A DNA stretch of 50,770 nt from Flavobacteriaceae bacterium (GTDB taxonomy: Bacteria > Bacteroidota > Bacteroidia > Flavobacteriales > Flavobacteriaceae): assembly GCA_021647405.1 (NCBI GenBank), contig JAKIUU010000016.1:1-50770 (forward strand), written 5' to 3'. Numbering within the stretch: position 1 is the first letter of the stretch; every line of letters begins with the position of its first letter. The notes beneath the pieces were generated by a model. The model was not told the DNA's origin. It saw only the letters and a program-made list of their open reading frames with translations, and did not search any database. Position numbers and translations under genes: made by a program. Of this stretch, positions 8,517 through 17,633 are shown one piece after another.

Positions 8517-11500
8517 ATGAAAAAATTTTATCTTTTTGCAATAGTTGCCTTACTTGGTACTTTTGCATCTTTTTCTCAAGTTACAACAGCTTCTGTAAAA
8601 GGCGCTGTTACAGACGAACAAGGGGAGGCCTTACCTGGAGCAAGCATAGTTGCTGTGCATATTCCGTCTGGCACAAAGTATGGAACTGTCACACAATTTA
8701 ATGGCAGTTTTAACATACCAAATATGCGTATTGGCGGTCCGTATTCTATTACCGTTAGCTTTGTTGGTTTTAAAACCGAAAAAGATGAGAACATTCACCT
8801 TCAAATTGGGCAAAAATTAAAACTTAATTACGTCTTAAAAGAAGAATCTTCTCAATTGGCAGAAGTAGTTGTCAATGCCACGAGTAGAAATTCAGTAATA
8901 AACAGTGGCAGAACAGGTTCTTCAACAAGTATAAATGCCACACAAATTAAAAAATTACCTACTATTTCTAGATCTATAAACGATTTTACACGTTTGGCAC
9001 CTTCATCTGATGGCAATTCATTTTCTGGAGGAAACAACAAAATGAATAACCTAACTTTAGATGGGTCTATTTTTAACAACCCATTTGGTTTAGATGGTGG
9101 TACACCAGGAAGCCAAACAAATGCACAACCCATCTCTTTAGATGCCATAGACCAAATTCAAGTAGATATCGCGCCTTATGATGTGTCATCATCAGGATTT
9201 ACAGGCGCTTCTATAAACGCTGTGACCAAATCGGGTACCAATGAATTTCACGGAAGTGTTTTCGGCTTCTTTAGAAACCAAGATTTAACAGGTAGTAAAG
9301 TAGGCGGTGTCAATTTATTTAAAAGTAAATTGAATCACACACAAGCAGGTTTTAGTGTAGGCGGTCCAATTATTAAAGATAAATTGTTCTTTTTTGCCAA
9401 TGCAGAGATAGAACGTAGAGACGATTTGGTTAGTGGTTTTAGAGCTAATAATGGAGGAGAAACTGTTGGAAATGGCGTATCAAGAGTTTTAAAATCTGAT
9501 TTAGATGCTGTTTCGGCTGCTTTAGATGCCTTAGGGTATAAAACAGGAGGTTACGAAAACTTGTTACACGCTACAGATAATGAAAAATTCATCGTTAAAT
9601 TAGACTGGAATATTAATGAAAACCATTCGTTAACAGCTACTTACAATTCTTTAAATGCCAGAAGAGATAAGCCTGCCCATCCAAATGCGTTTTTCTTTAG
9701 AGGCCCTAACCAAAATACATTACAATTCGAAAACTCTAGTTATACTATAAATAACAAAATACAATCGGCTTTGGTTGAATTAAAATCTAGATTTGGCAAC
9801 AAATATTCTAACAACTTACAAGTGGGTTACACACATTTTGACGATTTTAGAAGTCCTTTTTCTGCCCCAGCGCCTTCTATAACTATTTTAAAAGATGGCT
9901 CTCCTTATATCATTGCAGGTCACGAACCTTTTTCAATTCACAATAAACTAGATCAAAAAGTTTTTCAAGCCACAAATAACTTCAAAATTTATGCAGGAAG
10001 TCATACGGTTACTTTAGGTTTTGCTTTTGAAAAATTCTCTTTCGACAACTCATTTAACCTAGGAACTTACGGTGCTAGAGGTGTATTCTTTCCAACAGCA
10101 GGTTCTGTAGCAGATTTCTTAGCCTTGGCTGCAGATCCAACACAATTGGCAGCCGATTTTGCTGCTGCTCAGGCCGCTTATGATAATAATAATGCCAACA
10201 ATACTTGGGCCTTAGCTGAGACTAATGTAGGACAGTTGGCCTTTTATTTTCAAGATGAATGGACTGTTAACGAAGATTTTACTTTTACTTATGGTGTGCG
10301 TTTTGACAAACCAGAATATTTTGACACACAAACTAAGATTCAAGAAAACATAGATAGAAGTTGTTGTTATGACCCATCAATTCAATATTTTGATGAAAAT
10401 GGTAACGCCACTTTTTATGACAGTACAAAGTTACCAAGTAGCAACTGGTTGGTTTCGCCACGTATAGGTTTTAACTGGGATATAACAGGTGATAATACGC
10501 AACAATTGCGTGGCGGTATGGGTATTTTCTCAGGTCGTTTGCCTTTTGTTTGGATAGGCAATCAGGTGCAAAATGTAAATTCATTTTTCTATACTGTAGT
10601 AGATCCTAAATTTAATTTCCCTCAAGTATTGAGAGCAAGTTTGGGTTACGACCATAAATTTGACAATGGATTGACAACAATTTTTGATGTGATGTACTCT
10701 AGAAATATTGATGCTATTTTTGCCACTAATATTGGCTTAGGCACCCCATCAGGTTCATTAGATGGCGTAGGCTCTAGACCAATATACCTTGCTGGAGACG
10801 TTACAAATAATGCTTGGTCTATTACCAATACAAATGTGGGAAGCGTATTTAATTTCTCTGCCCAAATTAAAAAGAGATTTGAAAATGGTTTAGATTTTAG
10901 CTTGGCTTATGATTATTTAAATGCACAAGATGCAACATCGCCAACACAAGAAATTACAAATGCTACTTTTAACTCAAATCCAGCTTTTGGCAATGTAAAT
11001 AAAGCAGTTGCTAATCCTTCAAGATTTGGTCATAAAAACCGCTTTGTTGGATCTGCAACCAAAACATACCACTATGGTGCAGGAGAAAAATGGGCTACAT
11101 CTTTTTCAACCTTCTTCGAATATACAGAAACAGGTAGATTTAGTTATGTGTATGGTGGCGATATAAATGGTGATGGTTCTGCTTCAAACGATTTGATTTA
11201 CATTCCTACTACCGGAGAAATTGCCAGTATGGCTTTTACAGGTACTTCTACACAACAAACTGCTCAGAGAGCTGCTTTAGATGCTTATATTAAACAAGAT
11301 GCTTATTTAAGTAGTCGAAGAGGTACATTTTCAGGTAGAAATGCCAATTTAACGCCTTGGTTCTCAGATTGGGATATTAGAATTACCCAAGACTATAATA
11401 TAAATGACAATGGCCAGAAGCTGCAGTTTTCAATTGATATCTTAAATTTCGGTAATTTATTAAATTCAAATTGGGGTGTTAGACAAATTCCTGTCAACAC

Positions 11501-11639
11501 ACAACCAATTGGTGTTTCTGTAGATGGTTCTGGTGTGCCTACTTATACTTTTGACACAACTCAAGTATCTACATTTACCAACGACTTAGATTTGCGTTCT
11601 AGATGGCAAATGCAATTTGGCTTGAGATATATTTTCTAA
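8517..11639 (+). CDS. Oar-like TonB-dependent outer-membrane receptor
   Basis: Seen: 1040 residues, signal peptide 1-21 (ending ASFSQ), then a carboxypeptidase-regulatory-like domain (about 27-105: GAVTDEQGEALPGASI), a plug domain (about 115-240, with NNLTLDGSIFNNPFG and SINAVTKSGTNEFHGS) and a long beta-barrel ending in the aromatic RYIF. This is the layout of Oar/OmpA-related TonB receptors common in Flavobacteriia. Known: such proteins take up substrates or act in envelope adhesion and biogenesis. No SusD partner is adjacent, so it is not a SusCD pair, and the substrate cannot be inferred. It is monocistronic, with its own promoter and a strong terminator. Confidence 0.93.
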   Translation: MKKFYLFAIVALLGTFASFSQVTTASVKGAVTDEQGEALPGASIVAVHIPSGTKYGTVTQFNGSFNIPNMRIGGPYSITVSFVGFKTEKDENIHLQIGQKLKLNYVLKEESSQLAEVVVNATSRNSVINSGRTGSSTSINATQIKKLPTISRSINDFTRLAPSSDGNSFSGGNNKMNNLTLDGSIFNNPFGLDGGTPGSQTNAQPISLDAIDQIQVDIAPYDVSSSGFTGASINAVTKSGTNEFHGSVFGFFRNQDLTGSKVGGVNLFKSKLNHTQAGFSVGGPIIKDKLFFFANAEIERRDDLVSGFRANNGGETVGNGVSRVLKSDLDAVSAALDALGYKTGGYENLLHATDNEKFIVKLDWNINENHSLTATYNSLNARRDKPAHPNAFFFRGPNQNTLQFENSSYTINNKIQSALVELKSRFGNKYSNNLQVGYTHFDDFRSPFSAPAPSITILKDGSPYIIAGHEPFSIHNKLDQKVFQATNNFKIYAGSHTVTLGFAFEKFSFDNSFNLGTYGARGVFFPTAGSVADFLALAADPTQLAADFAAAQAAYDNNNANNTWALAETNVGQLAFYFQDEWTVNEDFTFTYGVRFDKPEYFDTQTKIQENIDRSCCYDPSIQYFDENGNATFYDSTKLPSSNWLVSPRIGFNWDITGDNTQQLRGGMGIFSGRLPFVWIGNQVQNVNSFFYTVVDPKFNFPQVLRASLGYDHKFDNGLTTIFDVMYSRNIDAIFATNIGLGTPSGSLDGVGSRPIYLAGDVTNNAWSITNTNVGSVFNFSAQIKKRFENGLDFSLAYDYLNAQDATSPTQEITNATFNSNPAFGNVNKAVANPSRFGHKNRFVGSATKTYHYGAGEKWATSFSTFFEYTETGRFSYVYGGDINGDGSASNDLIYIPTTGEIASMAFTGTSTQQTAQRAALDAYIKQDAYLSSRRGTFSGRNANLTPWFSDWDIRITQDYNINDNGQKLQFSIDILNFGNLLNSNWGVRQIPVNTQPIGVSVDGSGVPTYTFDTTQVSTFTNDLDLRSRWQMQFGLRYIF

Positions 11640-11664
11640 ACCAAATTAGAGATACTATAATTTT

Positions 11665-11705
11665 AAAACCGCCAGTGCATTTTTGTATTGGCGGTTTTTT
11701 TTATT
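11665..11705 (+). terminator. Terminator after the TonB receptor gene
   Basis: The arm AAAACCGCCA (11665-11674) pairs with TGGCGGTTTT (11689-11698), followed by more Ts. It lies 25 bp after the receptor stop codon. Confidence 0.85.
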
Positions 11706-11713
11706 TTTGACGA

Positions 11714-12184
11714 ATGAAATACATGTTATTAACCAAAGAACAATTAGAAACACTTCATCAAGATTTTGCAAAGTTCTTGGCGTCACAACAAATAGACTCA
11801 AAAGAATGGGCCCATATCAAGAAAAATAAACCTGAAGTTGTAAGCGAAGAATTGGAACTCTTTAGTGATCTTGTTTGGGATGATGTATTGACTAAAACAC
11901 GTTATTTAGAACATTTTTCAACAACTCAAATCGATTTGTTTAAATGTGGCGCTAAATCTGCTCACCGCATTGTTGTAAGGGTTGCAAAACCCAATTTTAA
12001 TTTCTTTGAGAAAGCCGATTATCAATGGTTTTTAAACAACCCTACGCACAAAGACATAAGCTATTTACAAGCCCTTAAAAATTACGAATCTGAACGAAAT
12101 TTAGAAATTTTTAATTTTATCAAAAAAGGAAGTGTTATCAGTAAAGGCGATTTATACAAATCTATTTTGATTCAAATTAAATAA
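11714..12184 (+). CDS. Conserved hypothetical protein, DUF6495-like
   Basis: Seen: 156 residues, soluble, with no signal peptide or membrane segment. It starts MKYMLLTKEQLETLHQDF and contains SKEWAHIKKNKPEVVSEEL and the sequence FSTTQIDLFKCG. From memory this matches a small uncharacterised family (DUF6495) of Flavobacteriia; no catalytic motif is evident. The stop is 4 bp before the downstream TrmH-family methyltransferase start, so the two are probably co-transcribed, which hints at an RNA-related role. That functional link is inference only. Confidence 0.8.
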   Translation: MKYMLLTKEQLETLHQDFAKFLASQQIDSKEWAHIKKNKPEVVSEELELFSDLVWDDVLTKTRYLEHFSTTQIDLFKCGAKSAHRIVVRVAKPNFNFFEKADYQWFLNNPTHKDISYLQALKNYESERNLEIFNFIKKGSVISKGDLYKSILIQIK

Positions 12185-12188
12185 TATT

Positions 12189-12863
12189 ATGGCTATTGAT
12201 TTTGCACTTCTCAATCATCTAAAAACCTTTTTAACGGCATCTCGTCAGCAAAGATTTAAGACCATCCTCAACAAACGAACCCGCCATTTTACAGTGGCTG
12301 TAGAAAATGTTTACTTATCACATAACGCCAGTGCTGTATTGCGAAGTTGTGAAGTTTTTGGTATTCAAGACGTTCATATAATAGAAAAAGAGTACGCCTT
12401 TAAAACATCAACACAAATAACAAAAGGCGCCAATAAATGGTTGACTATTTCAAAGTACTCACAATTTAGAAACAACACTTTAGCTTGCATTGAATCACTA
12501 AAAAAGGAGGGTTATCAAATAGTAGCCACCACACCACATACCAACGCGTGTGAGTTACAGAATTTTGATGTATCAAAAAAATCAGCTTTCTTTTTTGGGG
12601 TAGAAAAAGAAGGTTTATCGGATGGTGTTTTACAAAATGCAGATATCACTTTAAAAATTCCCATGTATGGTTTTAGCGAAAGTCTCAATATATCGGTTGC
12701 TGCGGCTATAATTTTGCAGTATTGCACACATAAGTTAAAAGCATCGGCTATAAACTGGCAATTAAGTAGAGATGAAAAAGATATTTTAGAATTGGCGTGG
12801 ACAAAAAAAACAATTAAAAGTGTAGAGCAGATTATAAGTCATTACTATGAATCTAAAGAATAG
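12189..12863 (+). CDS. TrmH/SpoU-family RNA 2'-O-methyltransferase
   Basis: Known: SPOUT-fold enzymes use S-adenosylmethionine to 2'-O-methylate tRNA or rRNA through a trefoil-knot active site. Seen: 224 residues with motif 1 (NVYLSHNASAVLRSCEVFG), motif 2 (FFFGVEKEGLSD) and motif 3 (ITLKIPMYGFSESLNISVA), in the correct order. Length and the short N-terminus resemble TrmH (tRNA Gm18 methyltransferase) more than RlmB, but the target is not certain. It follows the DUF6495-like gene by 4 bp and converges with the minus-strand operon, with a single base between the two stop codons. A second SpoU paralogue lies at 45502-46317. Confidence 0.88.
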   Translation: MAIDFALLNHLKTFLTASRQQRFKTILNKRTRHFTVAVENVYLSHNASAVLRSCEVFGIQDVHIIEKEYAFKTSTQITKGANKWLTISKYSQFRNNTLACIESLKKEGYQIVATTPHTNACELQNFDVSKKSAFFFGVEKEGLSDGVLQNADITLKIPMYGFSESLNISVAAAIILQYCTHKLKASAINWQLSRDEKDILELAWTKKTIKSVEQIISHYYESKE

Positions 12864-12864
12864 A

Positions 12865-13239
12865 CTATTCTTTTAAATTTATACTTTCTACGGTAGCCAA
12901 ATCTTTACAATTCTTAACATACAATACAACTTCTTTTTTATTGGCGATACCTTCTATCCAATAAAAGCGACAAGGTTTTTGGTGGGTTATACTTTTAGAA
13001 AAATCAATTTCACCATTTAACAATAATTTATTTATTGATAAACTGTCAATTTCTAGCATTCGCATAGCTTGCTGAGAATCCATAGAAAATTGAAGTGGTT
13101 TTTCTCTAATGAGTTTTAATATTCGCGCATTCGGAAAATACTCACAGCCCGCATTTTTACCATTTAGAAAAAAGATAACCATGGCTATTCCTAAAGCAAA
13201 GCCAATTCCGTAAAGACCAAAACGTTTTTTTAAGTTCAT
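12865..13239 (-). CDS. Small membrane-anchored protein, possibly DUF4258 family
   Basis: Seen: 124 residues, one N-terminal membrane segment (about 7-25), then a short extracytoplasmic domain with CEYFPNARILKLIREKPLQF and a second part with CRFYWIEG and a late Cys (VKNCKD). From memory similar proteins follow ald in Flavobacteriaceae and are labelled DUF4258; I cannot confirm the family. It is the last gene of the minus-strand operon, 8 bp after ald. No function can be assigned. The three cysteines outside the membrane could form a disulfide. Confidence 0.75.
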   Translation of the reverse strand: MNLKKRFGLYGIGFALGIAMVIFFLNGKNAGCEYFPNARILKLIREKPLQFSMDSQQAMRMLEIDSLSINKLLLNGEIDFSKSITHQKPCRFYWIEGIANKKEVVLYVKNCKDLATVESINLKE

Positions 13240-13247
13240 TTGTTGTA

Positions 13248-14447
13248 TTAAAATATTAATAGATTGATATCTCTAAAAGGCAAATCAAACCAATCTGCTA
13301 CTGTTTTATTTGTAAGTATGCCATGGTAAAAATACATGCCATTTTGTAAGCCTTTGTCAAAGCGCGCCGCATTTTCGAGACCGCCCATTTCACTGATATT
13401 TAAAAGATATGGGGTAAAGAAATTACTGATAGAGATAGCCGATGTTCGCGAATAGCGTGAAGGTATGTTTGGCACACAATAATGAATAACTCCGTGTTTT
13501 TTATAAGTTGGATTGCTGTGCTTTGTAACTTCTGAGGTTTCAAAACAGCCCCCTCTGTCTATACTAACATCTACAATTACAGCGCCTTCTTTCATTTGTT
13601 GTACCATGAGTTCTGTAACCACAATTGGTGTTCTTGACTTGCTGTGTATAGCGCCAATAACAGCATCACACCGCATCAATTGTTTTTGTAAAGTTTTGGG
13701 CTGAATGGTTGAAGTAGCCACCATCTCTCCTAAATTATATTGTAACCTGCGGAGTTTGGTAATAGAACTGTCAAAAACAGTAACTTTTAATCCCAATCCA
13801 AGCGCCACACGCGCAGCAGATTCTCCTACATTTCCTGCCCCTAAAATGAGTAATTTGCTAGGGCTTACACCTGCAATATTACCCAATAAAATACCATTGC
13901 CATTCTTTGAATTACTCAGAAGTTCTGCTGCAATAAGTACAGAAGCTGTACCAGCTATTTCGCTTAAACTTTTGACAATAGGGTACATGCCATGTTCGTC
14001 TTTTATATAATCAAAAGCTATGGCTGTAATCTGCTTTCTTGCCAAGGCTTTAAAATAGTCTTTGCTTTGCATTTTTAATTGCATTGCAGAAAACAAAACA
14101 CTTTGTGGATTTATGAGTGTTATTTCTTCAAGTGTGGGTGGTTCAATTTTTAGAATAATATTACAGCCAAAAACAGTTTTAGAATCGTACGAAATCTTGG
14201 CACCTGCCTCTGAGTAGTCATTATCGGTATAGTTTGCACCCAAGCCAGCCCCTGTTTCTAACAAAATACGATGTCCGTCCGAAACCAAGACAGATACGGC
14301 ATCAGGTGTTAAGCAAATGCGCTTTTCTTCTAAAAATATTTCTCTTGGAATACCTATTTTTAAGCTTCCTTTTTGCTTAAGCACTTCTAACATTTCTGGC
14401 TTAGGCATTAACTCTTCTTTGCTAAAAGGCGAAAATTGCTGTCCCAT
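13248..14447 (-). CDS. ald: Alanine dehydrogenase
   Basis: Catalyses NAD-dependent reversible deamination of L-alanine to pyruvate and ammonia. Seen: 399 residues. The N-terminal catalytic domain has GSLKIGIPREIFLEEKRICL, the substrate-site region VLFSAMQLKMQ, and the Rossmann NAD-binding loop ILGAGNVGESAARVALGLG, followed by VIVDVSIDRGGCFETSEVT. Compared with the classical family of about 370 residues it carries a short N-terminal extension, usual for the Bacteroidota form. It sits 4 bp after tsaE and 8 bp before the small membrane protein, so it is translated from the same transcript. Confidence 0.93.
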   Translation of the reverse strand: MGQQFSPFSKEELMPKPEMLEVLKQKGSLKIGIPREIFLEEKRICLTPDAVSVLVSDGHRILLETGAGLGANYTDNDYSEAGAKISYDSKTVFGCNIILKIEPPTLEEITLINPQSVLFSAMQLKMQSKDYFKALARKQITAIAFDYIKDEHGMYPIVKSLSEIAGTASVLIAAELLSNSKNGNGILLGNIAGVSPSKLLILGAGNVGESAARVALGLGLKVTVFDSSITKLRRLQYNLGEMVATSTIQPKTLQKQLMRCDAVIGAIHSKSRTPIVVTELMVQQMKEGAVIVDVSIDRGGCFETSEVTKHSNPTYKKHGVIHYCVPNIPSRYSRTSAISISNFFTPYLLNISEMGGLENAARFDKGLQNGMYFYHGILTNKTVADWFDLPFRDINLLIF

Positions 14448-14451
14448 TGGG

Positions 14452-14862
14452 TTATGTTTTAAAGGTTAGGTTACGTGAGCCGTCAGCATTTACAGTGATG
14501 TGAATTGCAACAGCGTTTAAAGGTAGTAAATTTTCTATTTTCTCTGGCCATTCTATAAAACAGTAATTATCAGCGTAAAAATAATCATCAATACCAATAT
14601 CTAAAGCCTCAATTTCGTTTTTAATTCTATAAAAATCAAAGTGATAAATACTTTCTCCCTTTTGGGATAAATACTCGTTTACCAAAGAAAAAGTGGGTGA
14701 GTTAGCCACATCGGTCACACCCAATTTCTGAACTAAATGCTTGATGAGTGTGGTTTTACCACAGCCCATATCGCCGTAAAAAAGCCAAATTTTAGAAGCG
14801 ATGTTTTCTAATAATTGCTGTGCAATACCTGGCAAATTTTTTTCTGAATAGCTGAGAAGCAT
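14452..14862 (-). CDS. tsaE: tRNA threonylcarbamoyladenosine biosynthesis ATPase TsaE
   Basis: TsaE is the P-loop ATPase that works with TsaB and TsaD to make t6A37 in ANN-decoding tRNAs. Seen: 136 residues with Walker A GDMGCGKTTLIKHL, the family signature NSPTFSLVNEY, HFDFYRIK and FIEWPEKIENLLP. Length is normal. It lies between yebC (6 bp upstream) and ald (4 bp downstream). Confidence 0.95.
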   Translation of the reverse strand: MLLSYSEKNLPGIAQQLLENIASKIWLFYGDMGCGKTTLIKHLVQKLGVTDVANSPTFSLVNEYLSQKGESIYHFDFYRIKNEIEALDIGIDDYFYADNYCFIEWPEKIENLLPLNAVAIHITVNADGSRNLTFKT

Positions 14863-14868
14863 ATAAAT

Positions 14869-15588
14869 TTATTTCATCTCTAATGAGTGGTATACCTGCT
14901 GTACATCGTCATCTTCTTCGAGCTTTTCCAACAACAATTCAACATCTGCTCGTTCTGATTCCGACAGTTTTTTTGTTGTTGTGGGTATGCGTTCAAAACC
15001 AGAAGAAAGAATCTCAATGGTATTTTCTTCTAAATATTTCTGGATGGCACCAAATTGTTCAAAAGGGGCATAGATAATAATGCCATCTTCGTCTTTAAAA
15101 ACTTCTTCAACTTCAAAATCAAGAAGGTCCAATTCTAATTCTTCCAAATCTACTTTTACATCTTCGGCTTTAATTCTAAAATTACAGGTGCGGTCAAACA
15201 TAAAAACCACAGAACCCGAAGTGCCAAAGGTACCTCCATATTTATTAAATACTGTTCTTATGTTGGCAACAGACCGGTTGTTATTGTCGGTTGCAGCCTC
15301 TACCAACACAGCTATACCATGAGGTGCATAACCTTCAAACAAAACTTCTTTGTAGTTTGCAGTATCCTTATCAATAGCTCTTTTTATAGCCCGTTCTACA
15401 TTGTCCTTAGGCATGTTTGCGGCTTTTGCATTTTGCATCACAGCGCGTAAACGTGCATTGGTATCTGGGTTTGGGCCAGCTTCTTTAACAGCCATCACAA
15501 TATCTTTACCAATACGGGTAAAGGTTCTGGCCATGGCAGACCAACGTTTCATTTTTCTAGCTTTCCTAAATTCAAAGGCTCTTCCCAT
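14869..15588 (-). CDS. YebC/PmpR family protein (TACO1-type)
   Basis: Seen: 239 residues. It starts MGRAFEFRKARKMKRWSAMA, then FTRIGKDIVMAVKEAGPNPD, MPKDNVERAIKRA and GGTFGTSGSVVFMF, with an acidic region and the final LEEDDDVQQVYHSL typical of the family. Known: members are described as DNA-binding regulators and, for some, as factors that help ribosomes through difficult sequences. The sequence does not say which role applies here. It sits 24 bp after the acyl-CoA carboxylase gene and 6 bp before tsaE. Confidence 0.95.
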   Translation of the reverse strand: MGRAFEFRKARKMKRWSAMARTFTRIGKDIVMAVKEAGPNPDTNARLRAVMQNAKAANMPKDNVERAIKRAIDKDTANYKEVLFEGYAPHGIAVLVEAATDNNNRSVANIRTVFNKYGGTFGTSGSVVFMFDRTCNFRIKAEDVKVDLEELELDLLDFEVEEVFKDEDGIIIYAPFEQFGAIQKYLEENTIEILSSGFERIPTTTKKLSESERADVELLLEKLEEDDDVQQVYHSLEMK

Positions 15589-15612
15589 TTAATAATATCT
15601 TTTTTATTTTTT

Positions 15613-17241
15613 TTAAACCTGAAAAACACCCAAATTAAATTTCTTTTCAATGGGGGCATTATTGGCGGCTTCTATGCCCATGCTAATCCACTGTCTGGTG
15701 TCAAGCGGATTTATGACGGCATCTGTCCAAAGCCTTGCAGCCGCATAATAGGGCGAGGATTGCTCTTTATATTTACTTTCAATCTTGTTTAACAGCTCCG
15801 TTTCTTTTTCTTTGGTAATCGTTTTTCCTTGTTTTTTTAAGGAAGCCACTTCTATTTGCAATAAAACCTTGGCTGCTTGAGAACCACCCATTACAGCCAG
15901 TTGTGCACTTGGCCAAGCCACTATTAATCTGGGGTCGTAAGCTTTTCCGCACATGGCGTAATTGCCCGCGCCATAAGAATTTCCTATAATAACTGTGAAT
16001 TTTGGGACAACCGAATTACTGACCGCACTTACCATTTTGGCACCATCTTTAATAATACCACCATGCTCAGATTTACTGCCTACCATAAATCCAGTGACAT
16101 CTTGTAAAAACACAAGTGGCACTTTCTTCTGATTACAATTGGCTATAAAACGGGCCGCTTTATCGGCGCTGTCAGAATAAATAACCCCGCCAAATTGCAT
16201 TTCGCCTTTGGCATTTTTTACCACTTTACGTTGATTGGCAACGATGCCAACTGCCCATCCGTCAATACGGGCATAACCACAGATAAGGGTCTTGCCATAA
16301 TTTTTTTTATATTCTTCAATTTCAGAACCGTCAACCAATCTTTTGATAATGTCGCGCATATCATAGGGTTGGTTTCTGTTACTGGGCAGGATACCTAGAA
16401 TATCACTTTCTTTAACTGATGGCAACTTGCTTTTAATTCTGCTAAAATTAGCTTTATCAAAACCGCCAATTTTGTCAACAATGGTTTTGATTTTATCTAA
16501 GGCTTCTTTATCGTCTTTGGCTTTATAATCAATAACACCGCTCACTTCGGTTTGCGATAGAGCGCCTCCCAATGTTTCATTATCAATGGTTTCGCCAATA
16601 GCGGCTTTTACCAAATAACTGCCTGCTAAAAAGATACTGCCTGTTTTTTCTACAATTATAGATTCATCGCTCATAATAGGGAGGTAGGCGCCACCAGCCA
16701 CACAACTGCCCATAACAGCAGCAATTTGTGTGATACCCATACTGCTCATCACGGCATTGTTTCTAAAAATACGTCCGAAGTTTTCCTTATCGGGAAAAAT
16801 TTCATCTTGCATAGGTAAAAACACACCAGCTGAATCAACTAAATAGATAATAGGCAAACGGTTTTCGATGGCTATTTCTTGGGCACGTAAGTTTTTCTTG
16901 CCTGTAATGGGAAACCATGCGCCTGCTTTTACAGTAGCATCATTGGCCACTACAATACACTGTTTGCCTTTTATATAACCGATTTTAACGACAACACCAG
17001 CAGAAGGACAACCGCCTTGCTCTGCATACATATTGTTACCTGCTAAAGCGCCAATTTCAATAGATTGAGACTTAGAATCTAGAAGATAATCAATACGTTC
17101 GCGAGCTGTTAGCTTGCCAGCCAGATGGTGTTTTTTTATGCGTTCAACACCGCCACCTTTATAAGTATGTAAAAGGCGTTTTTTTAAATCGGCCAATTGA
17201 AGCTTATTAATATCTTCATTTTGATTAAAGGCAACATCCAT
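15613..17241 (-). CDS. Acyl-CoA carboxylase carboxyltransferase (beta) subunit
   Basis: Transfers CO2 from biotin to an acyl-CoA. Seen: 542 residues with the two crotonase-like halves: the first has GGGVERIKKHHLAGKLTARE, the oxyanion-loop region GSCVAGGAYLPIMSDE and a stretch with EKTGSIFLAG; the second has DVTGFMVGSKSEHGGIIKDG and GNSYGAGNYAMCGKAY. The length and the EHGGIIKDGAK stretch fit the methylcrotonyl/geranyl-CoA carboxylase branch better than propionyl-CoA carboxylase, but substrate is not certain. No biotin carboxylase or biotin carrier is adjacent, so its partner must be elsewhere. It is the first gene of the five-gene minus operon. Confidence 0.9.
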   Translation of the reverse strand: MDVAFNQNEDINKLQLADLKKRLLHTYKGGGVERIKKHHLAGKLTARERIDYLLDSKSQSIEIGALAGNNMYAEQGGCPSAGVVVKIGYIKGKQCIVVANDATVKAGAWFPITGKKNLRAQEIAIENRLPIIYLVDSAGVFLPMQDEIFPDKENFGRIFRNNAVMSSMGITQIAAVMGSCVAGGAYLPIMSDESIIVEKTGSIFLAGSYLVKAAIGETIDNETLGGALSQTEVSGVIDYKAKDDKEALDKIKTIVDKIGGFDKANFSRIKSKLPSVKESDILGILPSNRNQPYDMRDIIKRLVDGSEIEEYKKNYGKTLICGYARIDGWAVGIVANQRKVVKNAKGEMQFGGVIYSDSADKAARFIANCNQKKVPLVFLQDVTGFMVGSKSEHGGIIKDGAKMVSAVSNSVVPKFTVIIGNSYGAGNYAMCGKAYDPRLIVAWPSAQLAVMGGSQAAKVLLQIEVASLKKQGKTITKEKETELLNKIESKYKEQSSPYYAAARLWTDAVINPLDTRQWISMGIEAANNAPIEKKFNLGVFQV

Positions 17242-17411
17242 AAAAATGTTATTTAATTGTTGGGCTAAAGTACGAAAAATGATGTTTATTTAGATAAAAT
17301 ATATGTGTATTATAATATTGTAAATACGGCTATATGTTAAAATTATTTTTTAACAGTTCATGCTATTAATTTTAAATTTCGGATATTTACATTCTCAAAA
17401 TATATAAGAAG

Positions 17412-17591
17412 ATGATGAATAAAAATACAGTTTTAGGGTATGCCACACTTATAATGATAGCTGTTGGTTTGGGTTTAATTGCCTTAGGTGCTTTTAGATA
17501 TAATGATGTTGCTGGTTGGGGGTTTGCCGCTGTAGGCGTAGGATTCTTTTCAATTGCCTGGGTGTTTAATGCGCTTAAAGGAAGGGTTTGA
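17412..17591 (+). CDS. Tiny two-helix membrane protein (CAL67264-like)
   Basis: Seen: 59 residues starting at 17412 (a second ATG follows at once), with two hydrophobic helices (about 8-28 and 36-54) separated by RYNDVAGWG, and a basic end NALKGRV. From memory it matches a very small conserved membrane-protein family of Flavobacteriaceae annotated as CAL67264 family. The strong residue pattern, the even spread of small and hydrophobic residues and the lack of a competing reading frame support a real gene. Function unknown. It lies between the carboxylase gene, transcribed the other way, and the decayed four-helix-bundle gene. Confidence 0.75.
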   Translation: MMNKNTVLGYATLIMIAVGLGLIALGAFRYNDVAGWGFAAVGVGFFSIAWVFNALKGRV

Positions 17592-17633
17592 TTTGTTAAA
17601 AAGTTTATTGTTTGTGATTTATAGTAATTTGTC

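Noticed and set aside
8517..11639. SusC-type starch receptor
   Set aside because: No SusD neighbour and the plug and barrel look Oar-like.
13513..14010. Plus-strand open frames opposite ald
   Set aside because: They are shadows of a clear alanine dehydrogenase and show no independent protein features.
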